Shown: positions 8,835 to 18,800 of the stretch, piece by piece
How positions within the stretch are numbered: the stretch's first letter is position 1
Layout of the letters: the number at the start of each line of letters is the position of its first letter
From: Agrobacterium leguminum
GTDB lineage: Bacteria > Pseudomonadota > Alphaproteobacteria > Rhizobiales > Rhizobiaceae
Reading direction: 5' to 3'
Assembly: GCF_015704895.1 (NCBI RefSeq)
Contig: NZ_JADQWB010000003.1
Location: 186,001-250,000, forward strand
Length of the DNA stretch: 64,000 bases
Notes under the pieces: generated by a model
Database searches by the model: none
Seen by the model: only the letters and a program-made list of their open reading frames with translations
Told to the model about the DNA's origin: nothing
Made by a program: the position numbers and the translations under genes

Positions 8835-11800
8835 TTATTCCCCGTAAGCGATCAACAAATCCTTCGCATCGATCTGATCGCCGGGGCGCACCAGAACTTC
8901 GGCGATCTTGCCGTCGCGTTCGGCGTGAAGCGCGGTTTCCATCTTCATCGCCTCGATGGAAAGCAGCACGTCGCCAGCCTTGACCTCCTGGCCCTGATTG
9001 ACGAAGACGCGGCTGATCACGCCCGGCATCGGCGCGCCGATATGGACGGCATTGCCGGGCTCGGCCTTGCGGCGCACGGCGGAGCCGGAAGCGCCATGGG
9101 CACGATCCGGCACCTTGATGCGGCGCGGCTGGCCGTTGATCTCGAAGAACACCGTCACCATGCCCTTGTCATCCGTACCGGACGAGGCCTGATTGACGAT
9201 GACCAGCGTTTTGCCGCGTTCGATATCGGCAAACAGTTCCTCGCCGTCCTCCATGCCGTAGAAATAGGCATGGGTGGGCAGCACCGAAACCGGGCCATAG
9301 GTCTCGGCTGTCAGTGCGAAATCCGTGAACACCTTCGGATACATCAGATAGGACGCGAACTCGAAATCGTCGACCTTGCGCTCCAGCTTGGTCTCGATCA
9401 CCTTCCGTTCGGCATCGAGATCGGCATCTTCCAGCAGCGAACCCGGACGAACCGTATAGGGTGCTTCGCCCTTCAGCGCCTTTTTCTGCAGGGCTGCCGG
9501 CCAGCCGCCGGGCGACTGTCCAAGATCGCCCTTCAGCATCGACACCACCGATTCCGGGAAAGACACTTCACGATCGGGGTTTTCAACGTCGGCCACCGTC
9601 AGATCCTGGCTGACCATCATCAGCGCCATGTCACCGACGACCTTGGAAGACGGCGTCACCTTGACGATATCGCCGAACATGCGGTTGGCGTCGGCATAGG
9701 CCTGAGCCACCTCGTGCCAGCGGCTTTCGAGACCCAGCGAACGAGCCTGTTCCTTGAGGTTGGTAAACTGGCCTCCCGGCATTTCGTGCAGATAGACTTC
9801 CGAGGCCGGTCCCTTGAGATCGCTCTCGAAGGCGGCATACTGGTTGCGCACAGCCTCCCAGTAGAAGGAAATGCGGCGGATCCATTCGGTATCGAGACCC
9901 GTATCGCGTTCCGATCCCGCCAGCGCCTCCACGATCGAGCCGAGGCATGGCTGCGACGTATTGCCGGAGAAGGCGTCCATTGCAGCATCGACAGCGTCGA
10001 CACCGGCATCCACGGCCGCAAGAACGGTCGCGGCGGAAATGCCCGAGGTATCGTGGGTATGGAAGTGGATCGGCAGACCGGTCGCCTCACGCAGCGCCTT
10101 GAACAGAACCCTGGCGGCGGCCGGTTTCAACAGGCCTGCCATGTCCTTGACAGCGATGATATGAGCCCCGGCCTTTTCAAGCTCGGCGGCAAGGTTGGTA
10201 TAATATTTGAGATCGTACTTCGGACGCGCCGAATTCAACAGATCGCCGGTATAGCAGATGGTCGCCTCGCAGAGCTTGTTCTCCTCGGCAATCGCATCCA
10301 TCGAGACACGCATATTCTCCACCCAGTTCAGGCAGTCGAAGACGCGGAAAAGATCGACCCCGCCCCTTGCGGCCTGACGGACGAAGTATTTCACGACGTT
10401 GTCGGGATAGTTCTTGTATCCGACGCCGTTCGCGCCGCGCAGAAGCATCTGCAGCAGCAGGTTGGGCGCGCCTTCGCGGATCAGCGCAAGACGCTCCCAT
10501 GGGTCTTCCGTCAGGAAGCGCATGGAAACGTCGAACGTCGCCCCGCCCCAGCATTCCAGCGAGAGAAGCTGCGGCAGCGCCTTGGCGTAAACGCTGGCGA
10601 CACGGGCAATATCATGGGTGCGAACGCGGGTGGCCAGAAGCGACTGGTGCCCGTCACGCATGGTCGTATCGGTAACCAGAACGCGTTTTTCATTGCGCAT
10701 CCAGTCCGCAAAGCCCTTCGGGCCAAGCTTGTCCAGCAACTGCTTGGTGCCATCGGGCGTCGGCGCATCGATATAAGGCACGACGGGCTTTGCCGCCTTT
10801 TCGGACGGCCTGGCGCGACCCTTGGTTTCCGGGTGGCCGTTGACGGTCACGTCGGCAAGATAGGTCAGGAGCTTCGTGGCGCGGTCCTGACGCTTGACCT
10901 GCGCGAACAGCTCCGGCGTCGAATCGATGAAGCGAGTCGTATAGGTATTGTTGCGGAAACTGTCGTGACCGATGATGGCTTCGAGGAAGGTGAGGTTCGT
11001 TGCCACGCCGCGAATACGGAATTCGCGCAGCGCGCGGTCCATGCGGTTGATCGCCTCATCCGGTTGCGGCGCCCAGGCCGTTACCTTGACGAGCAGCGGA
11101 TCGTAATAGCGGGTGATGACAGCGCCGGTATAGGAAGTACCGCCATCCAGACGGATACCGAAGCCAGAGGCGGAACGGTAGGCGGTGATACGGCCGTAAT
11201 CCGGAATGAAGTTATGTTCGGGGTCTTCCGTCGTGATACGGCACTGCAGCGCGTGGCCGTTGAGACGGATATCCTCCTGGCGAGGCACGCCGGATTCCGC
11301 GGTGCCGATGGCGGCGCCTTCGAGAATATGGATCTGCGCCTTGACGATATCGATACCGGTCACGACTTCGGTGACGGTATGCTCCACCTGGATGCGCGGA
11401 TTGACCTCGATGAAGTAGAATTTGCCGGTATCGGCATCCATCAGATATTCGACCGTGCCGGCGCCGATATAGCTGGTCGCGGCGGCGATCTTCAGGGAGT
11501 AGGCAGCAAGTTCCTGACGCTGCGCTTCGGTGAGATAGGGCGCGGGCGCACGCTCGACCACCTTTTGATTGCGGCGCTGGATCGAACAATCACGCTCGAA
11601 CAGATGCACGACATTGCCATGCGTATCGCCGAGAATCTGGCTTTCGACGTGACGCGCACGCTCGACCAGCTTTTCCAGATAGACCTCGTCCTTGCCGAAA
11701 GCGGCTTTCGCCTCGCGCTTGGCTTCCGTCACCTCGCGGGCGAGATCCTCTCGTCTGCGGATGGCGCGCATGCCGCGTCCGCCGCCGCCCCAGGAGGCTT

Positions 11801-12296
11801 TCAGCATGACCGGATAGCCGATTTCCTCGGCCATGCGCTCCACTTCCGCCATATCGTCGGGCAGCGGATCGGTAGCAGGAACAACGGGGACGTTGACCGA
11901 GATCGCCAGATTGCGCGCAGCCACCTTGTTGCCGAGCTGGCGCATCGTATCCGCCGTCGGTCCGATGAAGGTGATGCCGGCCTTGTTGCAGGCCTCCACG
12001 AATTCGGGGCTTTCAGACAGAAGACCGTAACCGGGATGGATCGCGTCCGCTCCGGAGAGTTTGGCTACGCGAATAACCTCCTCGATCGAAAGATAGCTCT
12101 CGATCGGTCCCATATCCTTGGCGAGATGCGGACCCCTGCCGACCTGATAGGATTCGTCCGCCTTGAAGCGGTGCAAAGACAGCTTGTCCTCTTCCGCCCA
12201 AATCGCAACGGTTTTAATCCCAAGCTCGTTCGCTGCCCGGAAAACGCGGATCGCAATTTCGGATCGGTTGGCAACAAGTATTTTCGATATTTTCAA
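8835..12296 (-). CDS. pyc: Pyruvate carboxylase
   Basis: The 1153-residue biotin enzyme carboxylates pyruvate to oxaloacetate (anaplerosis, gluconeogenesis). Domains run biotin carboxylase (KISKILVANRSEIAIR at the start, WGGGGRGMR ATP loop, FIEVNPRIQVEHTVTE), carboxyltransferase (about 530-800; DTTMRDGHQSLLATR, LFRVFDCLNW), an allosteric region, and a biotinyl carrier domain with the lysine in EAMKMET (about residue 1117). The start is taken as TTG at 12296, because GGGGAG lies 6 nt upstream of it. An in-frame ATG at 12317 would place that Shine-Dalgarno inside the gene. A strong terminator follows. The single-chain alpha4 architecture and length are standard. Confidence 0.96.
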   Translation of the reverse strand: MKISKILVANRSEIAIRVFRAANELGIKTVAIWAEEDKLSLHRFKADESYQVGRGPHLAKDMGPIESYLSIEEVIRVAKLSGADAIHPGYGLLSESPEFVEACNKAGITFIGPTADTMRQLGNKVAARNLAISVNVPVVPATDPLPDDMAEVERMAEEIGYPVMLKASWGGGGRGMRAIRRREDLAREVTEAKREAKAAFGKDEVYLEKLVERARHVESQILGDTHGNVVHLFERDCSIQRRNQKVVERAPAPYLTEAQRQELAAYSLKIAAATSYIGAGTVEYLMDADTGKFYFIEVNPRIQVEHTVTEVVTGIDIVKAQIHILEGAAIGTAESGVPRQEDIRLNGHALQCRITTEDPEHNFIPDYGRITAYRSASGFGIRLDGGTSYTGAVITRYYDPLLVKVTAWAPQPDEAINRMDRALREFRIRGVATNLTFLEAIIGHDSFRNNTYTTRFIDSTPELFAQVKRQDRATKLLTYLADVTVNGHPETKGRARPSEKAAKPVVPYIDAPTPDGTKQLLDKLGPKGFADWMRNEKRVLVTDTTMRDGHQSLLATRVRTHDIARVASVYAKALPQLLSLECWGGATFDVSMRFLTEDPWERLALIREGAPNLLLQMLLRGANGVGYKNYPDNVVKYFVRQAARGGVDLFRVFDCLNWVENMRVSMDAIAEENKLCEATICYTGDLLNSARPKYDLKYYTNLAAELEKAGAHIIAVKDMAGLLKPAAARVLFKALREATGLPIHFHTHDTSGISAATVLAAVDAGVDAVDAAMDAFSGNTSQPCLGSIVEALAGSERDTGLDTEWIRRISFYWEAVRNQYAAFESDLKGPASEVYLHEMPGGQFTNLKEQARSLGLESRWHEVAQAYADANRMFGDIVKVTPSSKVVGDMALMMVSQDLTVADVENPDREVSFPESVVSMLKGDLGQSPGGWPAALQKKALKGEAPYTVRPGSLLEDADLDAERKVIETKLERKVDDFEFASYLMYPKVFTDFALTAETYGPVSVLPTHAYFYGMEDGEELFADIERGKTLVIVNQASSGTDDKGMVTVFFEINGQPRRIKVPDRAHGASGSAVRRKAEPGNAVHIGAPMPGVISRVFVNQGQEVKAGDVLLSIEAMKMETALHAERDGKIAEVLVRPGDQIDAKDLLIAYGE

Positions 12297-12402
12297 GACG
12301 GTCTCCCCACACGCCAAAACAAAATTTCTGCTGCACTGCGGAATTAAGCAGCAAAACCCGGTCTTGGAAAGGGCAATTCCGGCGAGAACTGTCCTGTTTG
12401 CG

Positions 12403-13209
12403 CTAGCTCAGCAAACCATGACGAAAAGCAAGCGCTACGGTATGCTGCCGGTTCTTGGCGCTGAAACGGCGCTGGATTCCATTGATATACCAATCGACCG
12501 TGTGGTTGGAGATCGATAGTTGGCGTCCAATTTCGGTGGAGGTCATGCCGTCCGCCATCAGCGTCAGCACCTCCATTTCGCGCCTCGTAAGCTCGAGGGC
12601 GGAAACGTCAGGGGCATTGCTGAAGCCATGGGCTTGCCCAGAAAGATCGAGCAGGCGCCAGAACACGGCACGTGTGGCCGCATCGAGCAGTTCCACCTGC
12701 AAAGAGGGCAATTGCCGATCCTGGCCGCCAATGAAGACCGCACCGATGAAGCCCGCACGGCCATGTACGGGAAAGGCGTAACCACCCTGCAGACCGTACC
12801 GGCCGGCATCGTGGAAAAAGACGCTCGCCCTTTTGCGATGCATAGCACGCGGCAGGCCCTCCAGCGCTTCCTTCCACTGAAATGGCTTGTGCACCATGCC
12901 GATCACCTTGCGGACGGGATCGACGAGATTGTATTTCTTGGCCCTGTAGACCTCCAGCCAGCCTTCGGGAAGATGTTGCGCAAGGATGTGTCCGGTGGAG
13001 GCGAGCTCCCCGGTCATCCGCCTGCTGACTAGAAAATATTCGAAACCGTATTCGCGAATGAGCGTTGCAAATTCGGAACGAACGCGGTCGGCGCTTCCCG
13101 CCTGGTAACACGCAGAGATGAAGTGAAGAATATCATGCATAAAGACACGTGGTCCGGAGCTTGGCTTGAAGGGAATGACACGAAGGACGTGGTCCCGCGA
13201 TGACGTCAT
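12403..13209 (-). CDS. LuxR-family regulator with AHL-type ligand domain (LuxR solo)
   Basis: With the start at 13209 the product is 268 residues. The N-terminal half is an autoinducer-binding domain that keeps all the usual AHL-contacting residues: Trp84 and Tyr88 in WLEVY, Asp97-Pro98 in DPV, Trp112 in FQW, and the GlyGly at 142-143. The C-terminal GerE helix-turn-helix spans about 204-266 (LTRREMEVLTLMADGMTSTE and SISNHTVDWYING). No luxI-type synthase gene is in the window, so it is an orphan receptor here. Start choice is uncertain: 13257, 13209 and 13140 are all possible and no ribosome site is decisive. It lies between pyc and chvA; nothing shows that it controls either. Confidence 0.88.
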   Translation of the reverse strand: MTSSRDHVLRVIPFKPSSGPRVFMHDILHFISACYQAGSADRVRSEFATLIREYGFEYFLVSRRMTGELASTGHILAQHLPEGWLEVYRAKKYNLVDPVRKVIGMVHKPFQWKEALEGLPRAMHRKRASVFFHDAGRYGLQGGYAFPVHGRAGFIGAVFIGGQDRQLPSLQVELLDAATRAVFWRLLDLSGQAHGFSNAPDVSALELTRREMEVLTLMADGMTSTEIGRQLSISNHTVDWYINGIQRRFSAKNRQHTVALAFRHGLLS

Positions 13210-13479
13210 GTTACTCGGGCGCCGGTCGGTTGAGATTGAACATATCGTCGTTAGCAATCCCTGAAACGAAGATGCGAAATCTTGTGACGGCAGGTCCCGG
13301 GAAACATCGGGTTCGTTTTTTTTCGGTTCGCACGCGCGGTCAATCTGTTAAGCCGCCATTCAGACAGAAAGAGCGATAATTACACAAATTTCGCCGTCTC
13401 ATGCAACCTTGCTAAAATAACTTGCCTTGAGGCCGAACAAACAACCGCTCGAAAAAGACGCTCGGACTGGATTGAAAAT

Positions 13480-15246
13480 TTGACCTTGTTTCAGGTTTAC
13501 ACACGCGCTCTGCGCTATCTGACCGTACATAAATGGCGGGTGACGGTGGTCGTCATCGCCAACGTCATTCTTGCAGCGATCACCATCGCCGAACCGGTGC
13601 TGTTCGGCCGGATCATCGACGCCATCTCTTCCGGCACCAACGTCACGCCGATCCTTATCCTTTGGGCGGGTTTCGGTGTCTTCAACACCGTCGCTTATGT
13701 GGCTGTCGCCCGCGAGGCAGACCGGCTGGCCCATGGCCGGCGCGCTTCGCTCCTGACGGAAGCCTTCGGGCGCATCATCTCGATGCCGCTTTCCTGGCAC
13801 CATCAGCGCGGCACATCCAATGCCCTGCACACGCTGCTGCGCGCCAGCGAAACGCTGTTCGGCCTGTGGCTCGAATTCATGCGCACGCATCTGGCCACCT
13901 TCGTCGCACTGGTGCTGCTGGTGCCGACCGCCATGTCCATGGACCTGCGCCTCAGCTTCGTGCTGATCGGCCTCGGTATCGTCTATTGGTTCATCGGTAA
14001 GTGGGTGATGGGCCGCACCAAGGACGGCCAGGCTTCGGTTGAAGAACACTATCACAGCGTTTTTGCCCATGTCAGCGATTCCATCAGCAACGTCTCGGTG
14101 CTGCACAGCTACAACCGCATCGAGGCCGAAACGAAGGCGCTGAAATCTTTCACCGAAAAGCTGCTGAGCGCGCAATATCCGGTGCTCGACTGGTGGGCCT
14201 TCGCCAGTGCTCTGAACCGCACGGCCTCCACCGTTTCGATGATGATCATCCTCGTCATCGGCACCGTGCTGGTGAAGAACGGCGAGTTGCGCGTTGGCGA
14301 TGTCATCGCCTTCATCGGTTTCGCCAATCTCCTGATCGGCCGCCTGGATCAGATGCGCCAATTCGTGACGCAGATTTTCGAAGCTCGCGCCAAGCTCGAG
14401 GATTTCTTCGTGCTGGAAGATTCCGTCAAGGAACGGGAAGAACCGGGCGATGCGCGCGAATTGTCGAATGTCTCCGGCACGGTGGAGTTCCGCAACATCA
14501 ATTTCGGTTTCGCCAACACCAAGCAGGGCGTTCACGACGTTTCGTTCACGGCCAAGGCCGGCGAGACAGTCGCTATCGTCGGGCCGACAGGTGCCGGCAA
14601 GACCACGCTCATCAACCTTCTGCAGCGGGTCTACGATCCCGATTCCGGCCAGATTCTGATCGATGGAACCGATATTTCGACGGTGACGAAAAATTCGCTC
14701 CGCAACTCCATCGCCACCGTGTTTCAGGATGCCGGCCTGCTGAACCGCTCCATTCGCGAAAACATCCGCCTCGGCCGTGAATCGGCCACCGATGCGGAAG
14801 TGGTGGAAGCAGCGGCAGCCGCAGCGGCGACGGATTTCATCGACAGCCGCATCAACGGCTATCTAACCCAGGTGGGTGAACGCGGCAACCGCCTGTCCGG
14901 CGGCGAGCGCCAGCGCATCGCCATTGCCCGCGCCATACTGAAGAACGCCCCCATTCTGGTTCTGGACGAAGCGACCAGTGCGCTGGACGTGGAAACGGAA
15001 GCCCGCGTGAAGGCCGCTGTGGACGCGCTGAGAAAGAACCGTACGACCTTCATCATCGCCCACCGCCTTTCCACGGTCCGCGATGCCGATCTCGTCCTCT
15101 TCCTCGATCAGGGCCGGATCATCGAAAAGGGCACCTTCGATGAGCTGAGCCAGCGCGGTGGACGCTTTACCTCGCTGCTGCGCACCAGCGGCCTGCTGAC
15201 GGAAGACGAAAACCAGCAGCCCCGGCCAAAGGCCATTGCCTCCTGA
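13480..15246 (+). CDS. chvA: Beta-(1,2)-glucan export ATP-binding/permease protein
   Basis: This 588-residue inner-membrane ABC exporter moves cyclic beta-1,2-glucan to the periplasm, where it is needed for osmoadaptation and plant attachment. The N-terminal membrane domain has about six helices (roughly residues 20-300). The ATPase has Walker A GPTGAGKT (368-375), signature LSGGERQR (about 471), Walker B ILVLDEATS and the switch His in IAHRLS. The start codon is TTG at 13480 (MTLFQVYTRALRYLTVHKWR), matching the known ChvA/NdvA N-terminus. A strong terminator follows. It is convergent with chvB, the synthase whose product it exports. Confidence 0.97.
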   Translation: MTLFQVYTRALRYLTVHKWRVTVVVIANVILAAITIAEPVLFGRIIDAISSGTNVTPILILWAGFGVFNTVAYVAVAREADRLAHGRRASLLTEAFGRIISMPLSWHHQRGTSNALHTLLRASETLFGLWLEFMRTHLATFVALVLLVPTAMSMDLRLSFVLIGLGIVYWFIGKWVMGRTKDGQASVEEHYHSVFAHVSDSISNVSVLHSYNRIEAETKALKSFTEKLLSAQYPVLDWWAFASALNRTASTVSMMIILVIGTVLVKNGELRVGDVIAFIGFANLLIGRLDQMRQFVTQIFEARAKLEDFFVLEDSVKEREEPGDARELSNVSGTVEFRNINFGFANTKQGVHDVSFTAKAGETVAIVGPTGAGKTTLINLLQRVYDPDSGQILIDGTDISTVTKNSLRNSIATVFQDAGLLNRSIRENIRLGRESATDAEVVEAAAAAAATDFIDSRINGYLTQVGERGNRLSGGERQRIAIARAILKNAPILVLDEATSALDVETEARVKAAVDALRKNRTTFIIAHRLSTVRDADLVLFLDQGRIIEKGTFDELSQRGGRFTSLLRTSGLLTEDENQQPRPKAIAS

Positions 15247-15270
15247 GGGCCTGGCTGACGGAATGAAGAC

Positions 15271-15306
15271 AGGGTGGACAGCATGTTGTCCGCCCTTTTT
15301 CTTTGT
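15271..15306 (+). terminator. Terminator after chvA
   Basis: AGGGTGGACA (15271-15280) pairs with TGTCCGCCCT (15287-15296), with one G-T pair and a 6-nt loop, followed by TTTTTCTTTG. It lies 24 nt past the chvA stop. Confidence 0.9.
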
Positions 15307-15341
15307 GCGCTTCCCAACGGCTCCGCCAGATCACAGGTCGT

Positions 15342-15587
15342 CTATTGGAGAATTCCGGTCAGGGAACTTGCCAGCCAGAAATCGATCTGCCCGAAGGGGA
15401 GGACATTTCCCAGAAAGGCGACAATACCTGCTGCGAGATTGGCCAGGAAAATTCCAAGCAACACACCAAGCATTATTCCGACGCTCGTTTTGCGTGGGTA
15501 GCGCGCCAACCAACACGACAACGCCAGGGAAAGAATGGCGAGCAACGCCAACAGTGCAAGTTCTGTGAAAGATGCGCTGAATTGCAA
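15342..15587 (-). CDS. Small hydrophobic membrane protein, function unknown
   Basis: This 81-residue reading frame starts at TTG (15587) behind a good ribosome site, GGGAG at 5-nt spacing. The protein has two strongly hydrophobic segments (about 8-27, FTELALLALLAILSLALSCW, and 35-62, VGIMLGVLLGIFLANLAAGI) separated by a short basic loop RYPRK, which predicts two membrane helices with the loop in the cytoplasm. It lies in the convergent gap between chvA and chvB on the chvB strand. I do not recognise a family. The hydrophobicity pattern and ribosome site make it more likely real than chance. Whether it affects the glucan machinery is unknown. Confidence 0.6.
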   Translation of the reverse strand: MQFSASFTELALLALLAILSLALSCWLARYPRKTSVGIMLGVLLGIFLANLAAGIVAFLGNVLPFGQIDFWLASSLTGILQ

Positions 15588-15805
15588 GATAACTCCCTTC
15601 CGATCGACCGACTATTCGCGACTGCTGCTTTTCTCGAAAAGATTGACGAGACAGTCCGCACCGGACGATCCGGCACCACGCCATCAAAACCTTCGCCAAT
15701 ATGACCCTATCTCGGTGCTGCGGGAGCTTCCAGCCGACGCTGCGAAGGAGCCCGGTTCCGTGCCATGATCCGACCCATTAACTGAGTCAGAGGCCAGGGT
15801 AGCCC

Positions 15806-15843
15806 ACAAAAATTCAGGCCCCCGCGTTACCACGGGAGCCTGA
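15806..15843 (-). terminator. Terminator after chvB
   Basis: On the minus strand TCAGGC pairs with GCCTGA (bases 15838-15843 with 15814-15819), extended by an inner CCCG/CGGG helix, and is followed by ATTTTTG. It lies 30 nt after the chvB stop. Confidence 0.78.
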
Positions 15844-15872
15844 GTTTAAAGGCGAACGGAGACCTGATCGTC

Positions 15873-18800
15873 TCAGTCGAAGGGGATCACCCGGTCATCT
15901 GCCGACAGGGCCTTGCCATCGACGGAAACGGAGATTTCCGCCGTATCGGCCTTGCGGCTTACGACGATGTCCCTGGCCTTACCGTCGAGCGTGATCTTCA
16001 CCGAGAAACCGCTCCAGTCCTCCGGCAGCGACGGCGAAATATGCAGCTTGCCGTCGGTGCGGGTGATGCCGAGAATACCCTCGACGGCGGCGCGGTAGAG
16101 CCAGCCGGCGGAACCGGTGTACCAGCTCCAGCCGCCACGGCCCGCATAAGCGCCTTCACCGTAGACATCCGCAGTCACCACATAGGGTTCGACCCGATAG
16201 GTTTCCGACGCTGCCGCATCGAGCGCATGATTGACGGGATTGAGCAGCTTGAAGCAATTCCATGCCTCCTGTGCCCTACCCTGCTTCGCAAGGGCGAGAA
16301 CCACCCAGGTCGCCGCATGGGTATATTGTCCGCCGTTTTCGCGCACACCCGGCGGATATCCCTTGATGTAACCCGGATCATGCGGCGCACGCGAGAAGGG
16401 CGGCGTGAACAGCCGGATGATACCGGTCTGCTCATCGACCAGATGCTCCATGACGGCATCCATTGCCTGCCGCGACCGAGCCTCTTCGCCTTCGCCGGAG
16501 AGAACGCTCCAGCTCTGGCCGAGCGAATCGATCCGGCATTCCTCGCTTTCGGCGGAACCGAGCGGCGTACCGTCATCGAAATAACCACGCCGATAATAGC
16601 TGCCGTCCCAACCCGCCGTTTCGAGAACATTGCGCAGCTTTTCACGATGCGCCGCCCATTTGCCGACACGATCAGTATCGCCACGCTTTTCCGCAATCTC
16701 GATGAAATCGCGCAACGCTCCAGACAGGAACCAGCCGAGCCAGACGCTCGTGCCCTTGCCGCCGACACCGACACGGTTCATGCCGTCGTTCCAGTCCCCG
16801 CCGAGGATCAGCGGCAGGCCATTTTCGCCAGTGCGATGAATGGCAAGATCGAGCGCCAGGGCCGCATGCTCGTAAAGCGTGGCGGATCTGTCACTGGTCT
16901 CAGGCTGGAAGAAGGCGTCATGCTGGCCGGGCATCAACGCTGCGCCCTTCAGGAAGGGGATGCTTTCATCGAGGATGGCGGCATCACCCGTGGCCGAGAC
17001 ATATTGGTTGATCGCATAAGCGAGCCAGACCACATCGTCCGAAATGGTGGTGCGAACGCCAGCGCCCGTCAGCGGCAGCCACCAGTGCTGCACATCGCCT
17101 TCCGGAAACTGGCGGCCTGCCGCACGCAGGATCTGCTTGCGGGCGAGATCCGGCTGGTAGAGCAGGAAGGCCAGCGTATCCTGCAACTGGTCGCGGAAAC
17201 CGAAGGCGCCGCTCGACTGGTAAAAGGCGGTACGTGCCAGAATGCGGCATGCCAGCGCCTGATAGGGCAGCCAGTTATTGACCATGTGGTTGAAGCCGGC
17301 ATCCGGCGTGGAAACCTGCAACTGCCCGGTAAAGCCCGTCCAGAACGCCTTGCTTTCATCCAGCACCGTCTGGAAGTCCGCCTTGCGAACATCCTTCACC
17401 AGCGCTTCGGCCTCTTCCGCATTGTCGGCGTCGCCGAGAATGAAGGTCATATGCCGTTCTTCGCCGGGCTTCAGGTGGATTTCCTGCATCAGTGCAGCAC
17501 AGGGATCGCCGTCGACCTCGGTGCTGCCGCTGAGTGCGGCGCCGGACACGATGCCCTGCGGCGCCTGCGCCGACCCGAAGCGACCGATGAATTCCCGACG
17601 GCTGGTGGTGAAGCCGCTCGCCTCGCTGTCGAGCGTCAGGAAAGCGGTGCGGGCGCTATAATCGATGCTGTAGGGGTTCGACGCAAAGATCGCATTGTTG
17701 CCGGCATCGTGCCTGCTCAGAATGAACGGCGCGGATTTCTGGCCGTTATTGCCGAGCACCCATTCCACATAGGCATAGACCTTCAGCCGGCGGCTTTTCG
17801 AACCCTTGTTGCGAACGATGACCTGCGAGAGCTTGACCGGTTTTTCGCGGTCCACGGTCTGCGTCAGCTCCACCTCAAGCGTATCGGCCACGCCCGTCAA
17901 CACGGAATAACCGAGGCCATGGCGGGTTTCGAACATGGCTTCGGGATCGCGCGACAGCGCGGCGCAGGGCGTATAGAGCTTTCCTGTCTCCACATCGGCG
18001 ACATAGAAGGCCTCGCCCGGCCGGTTGATGACCGGATCGTTGCTCCAGGGTGTCAGCTGATAGTCGCGCGAATTGCGGCTCCAGCTGAAACCGGCACCTT
18101 CCGCCGAAATATGGAAGCCGAAATTCTCGTTCGAGATGACGTTGATCCACGGATGTGGCGTGGACTGCCCGCCATTGAGGCGCACGACATATTCCTGACC
18201 GCTTCTGGCAAAACCGCCGAAACCGTTCCAGAAATCGAGATCGCCCGCATCCTCCACCGGCTCCGCCACAGGGAAGACCGGAACAGGCAGGCGGGCCTGT
18301 GCTGCATCGCTCGTGCCGTCAGGACCGCGATGGGCCGCAAACAGCGATACCGCGCGGTTGATCTGGTCGACGATCTTGCCATTGCGCACATGGAGAACGA
18401 CGCGGGAAGCGGCGAGAAGCGCGCTCCACGTCTCTTCATCCATCAGGTCGCGGCGCACGGAGAAGACGTGCGGACGTCCACCATCGGCGGGATTGATGCG
18501 GCGCTGCGCCTCGGAAATATGATCCAGCGCATGCTGCATGTCCTGCGCATAGGACGCAGCCCGCTCGTTGACGATGACGAGATCGAAGATCACGCCGCGT
18601 GAACGCAGATATTCATGGGCGCTCAGCGCCTCACGGGCGATATCCATATCCATATCGTCGTTGATGCGCAGGCTGAAGATCGGGAAATCGCCGGAAATCG
18701 CAAGCGGCCACAAAGCGCGCTGCGAGGCGAGACCCGTTTTCAGCGTTTCCGAATCCGCACGCAGATGCATGTCGGGATAGGTCAGATAACGGCCGAGATG

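Noticed and set aside
8925..12347. 1140-residue open frame opposite pyc
   Set aside because: It is the complement of a clearly conserved gene. Long antisense frames are expected at this GC content with third-position bias, and the translation has no recognisable domain.
16041..18602. 853-residue frame (and others such as 19170-20630 and 20670-22358) opposite chvB
   Set aside because: These shadow the ChvB reading frame; composition is rich in His and Arg with no family motif.
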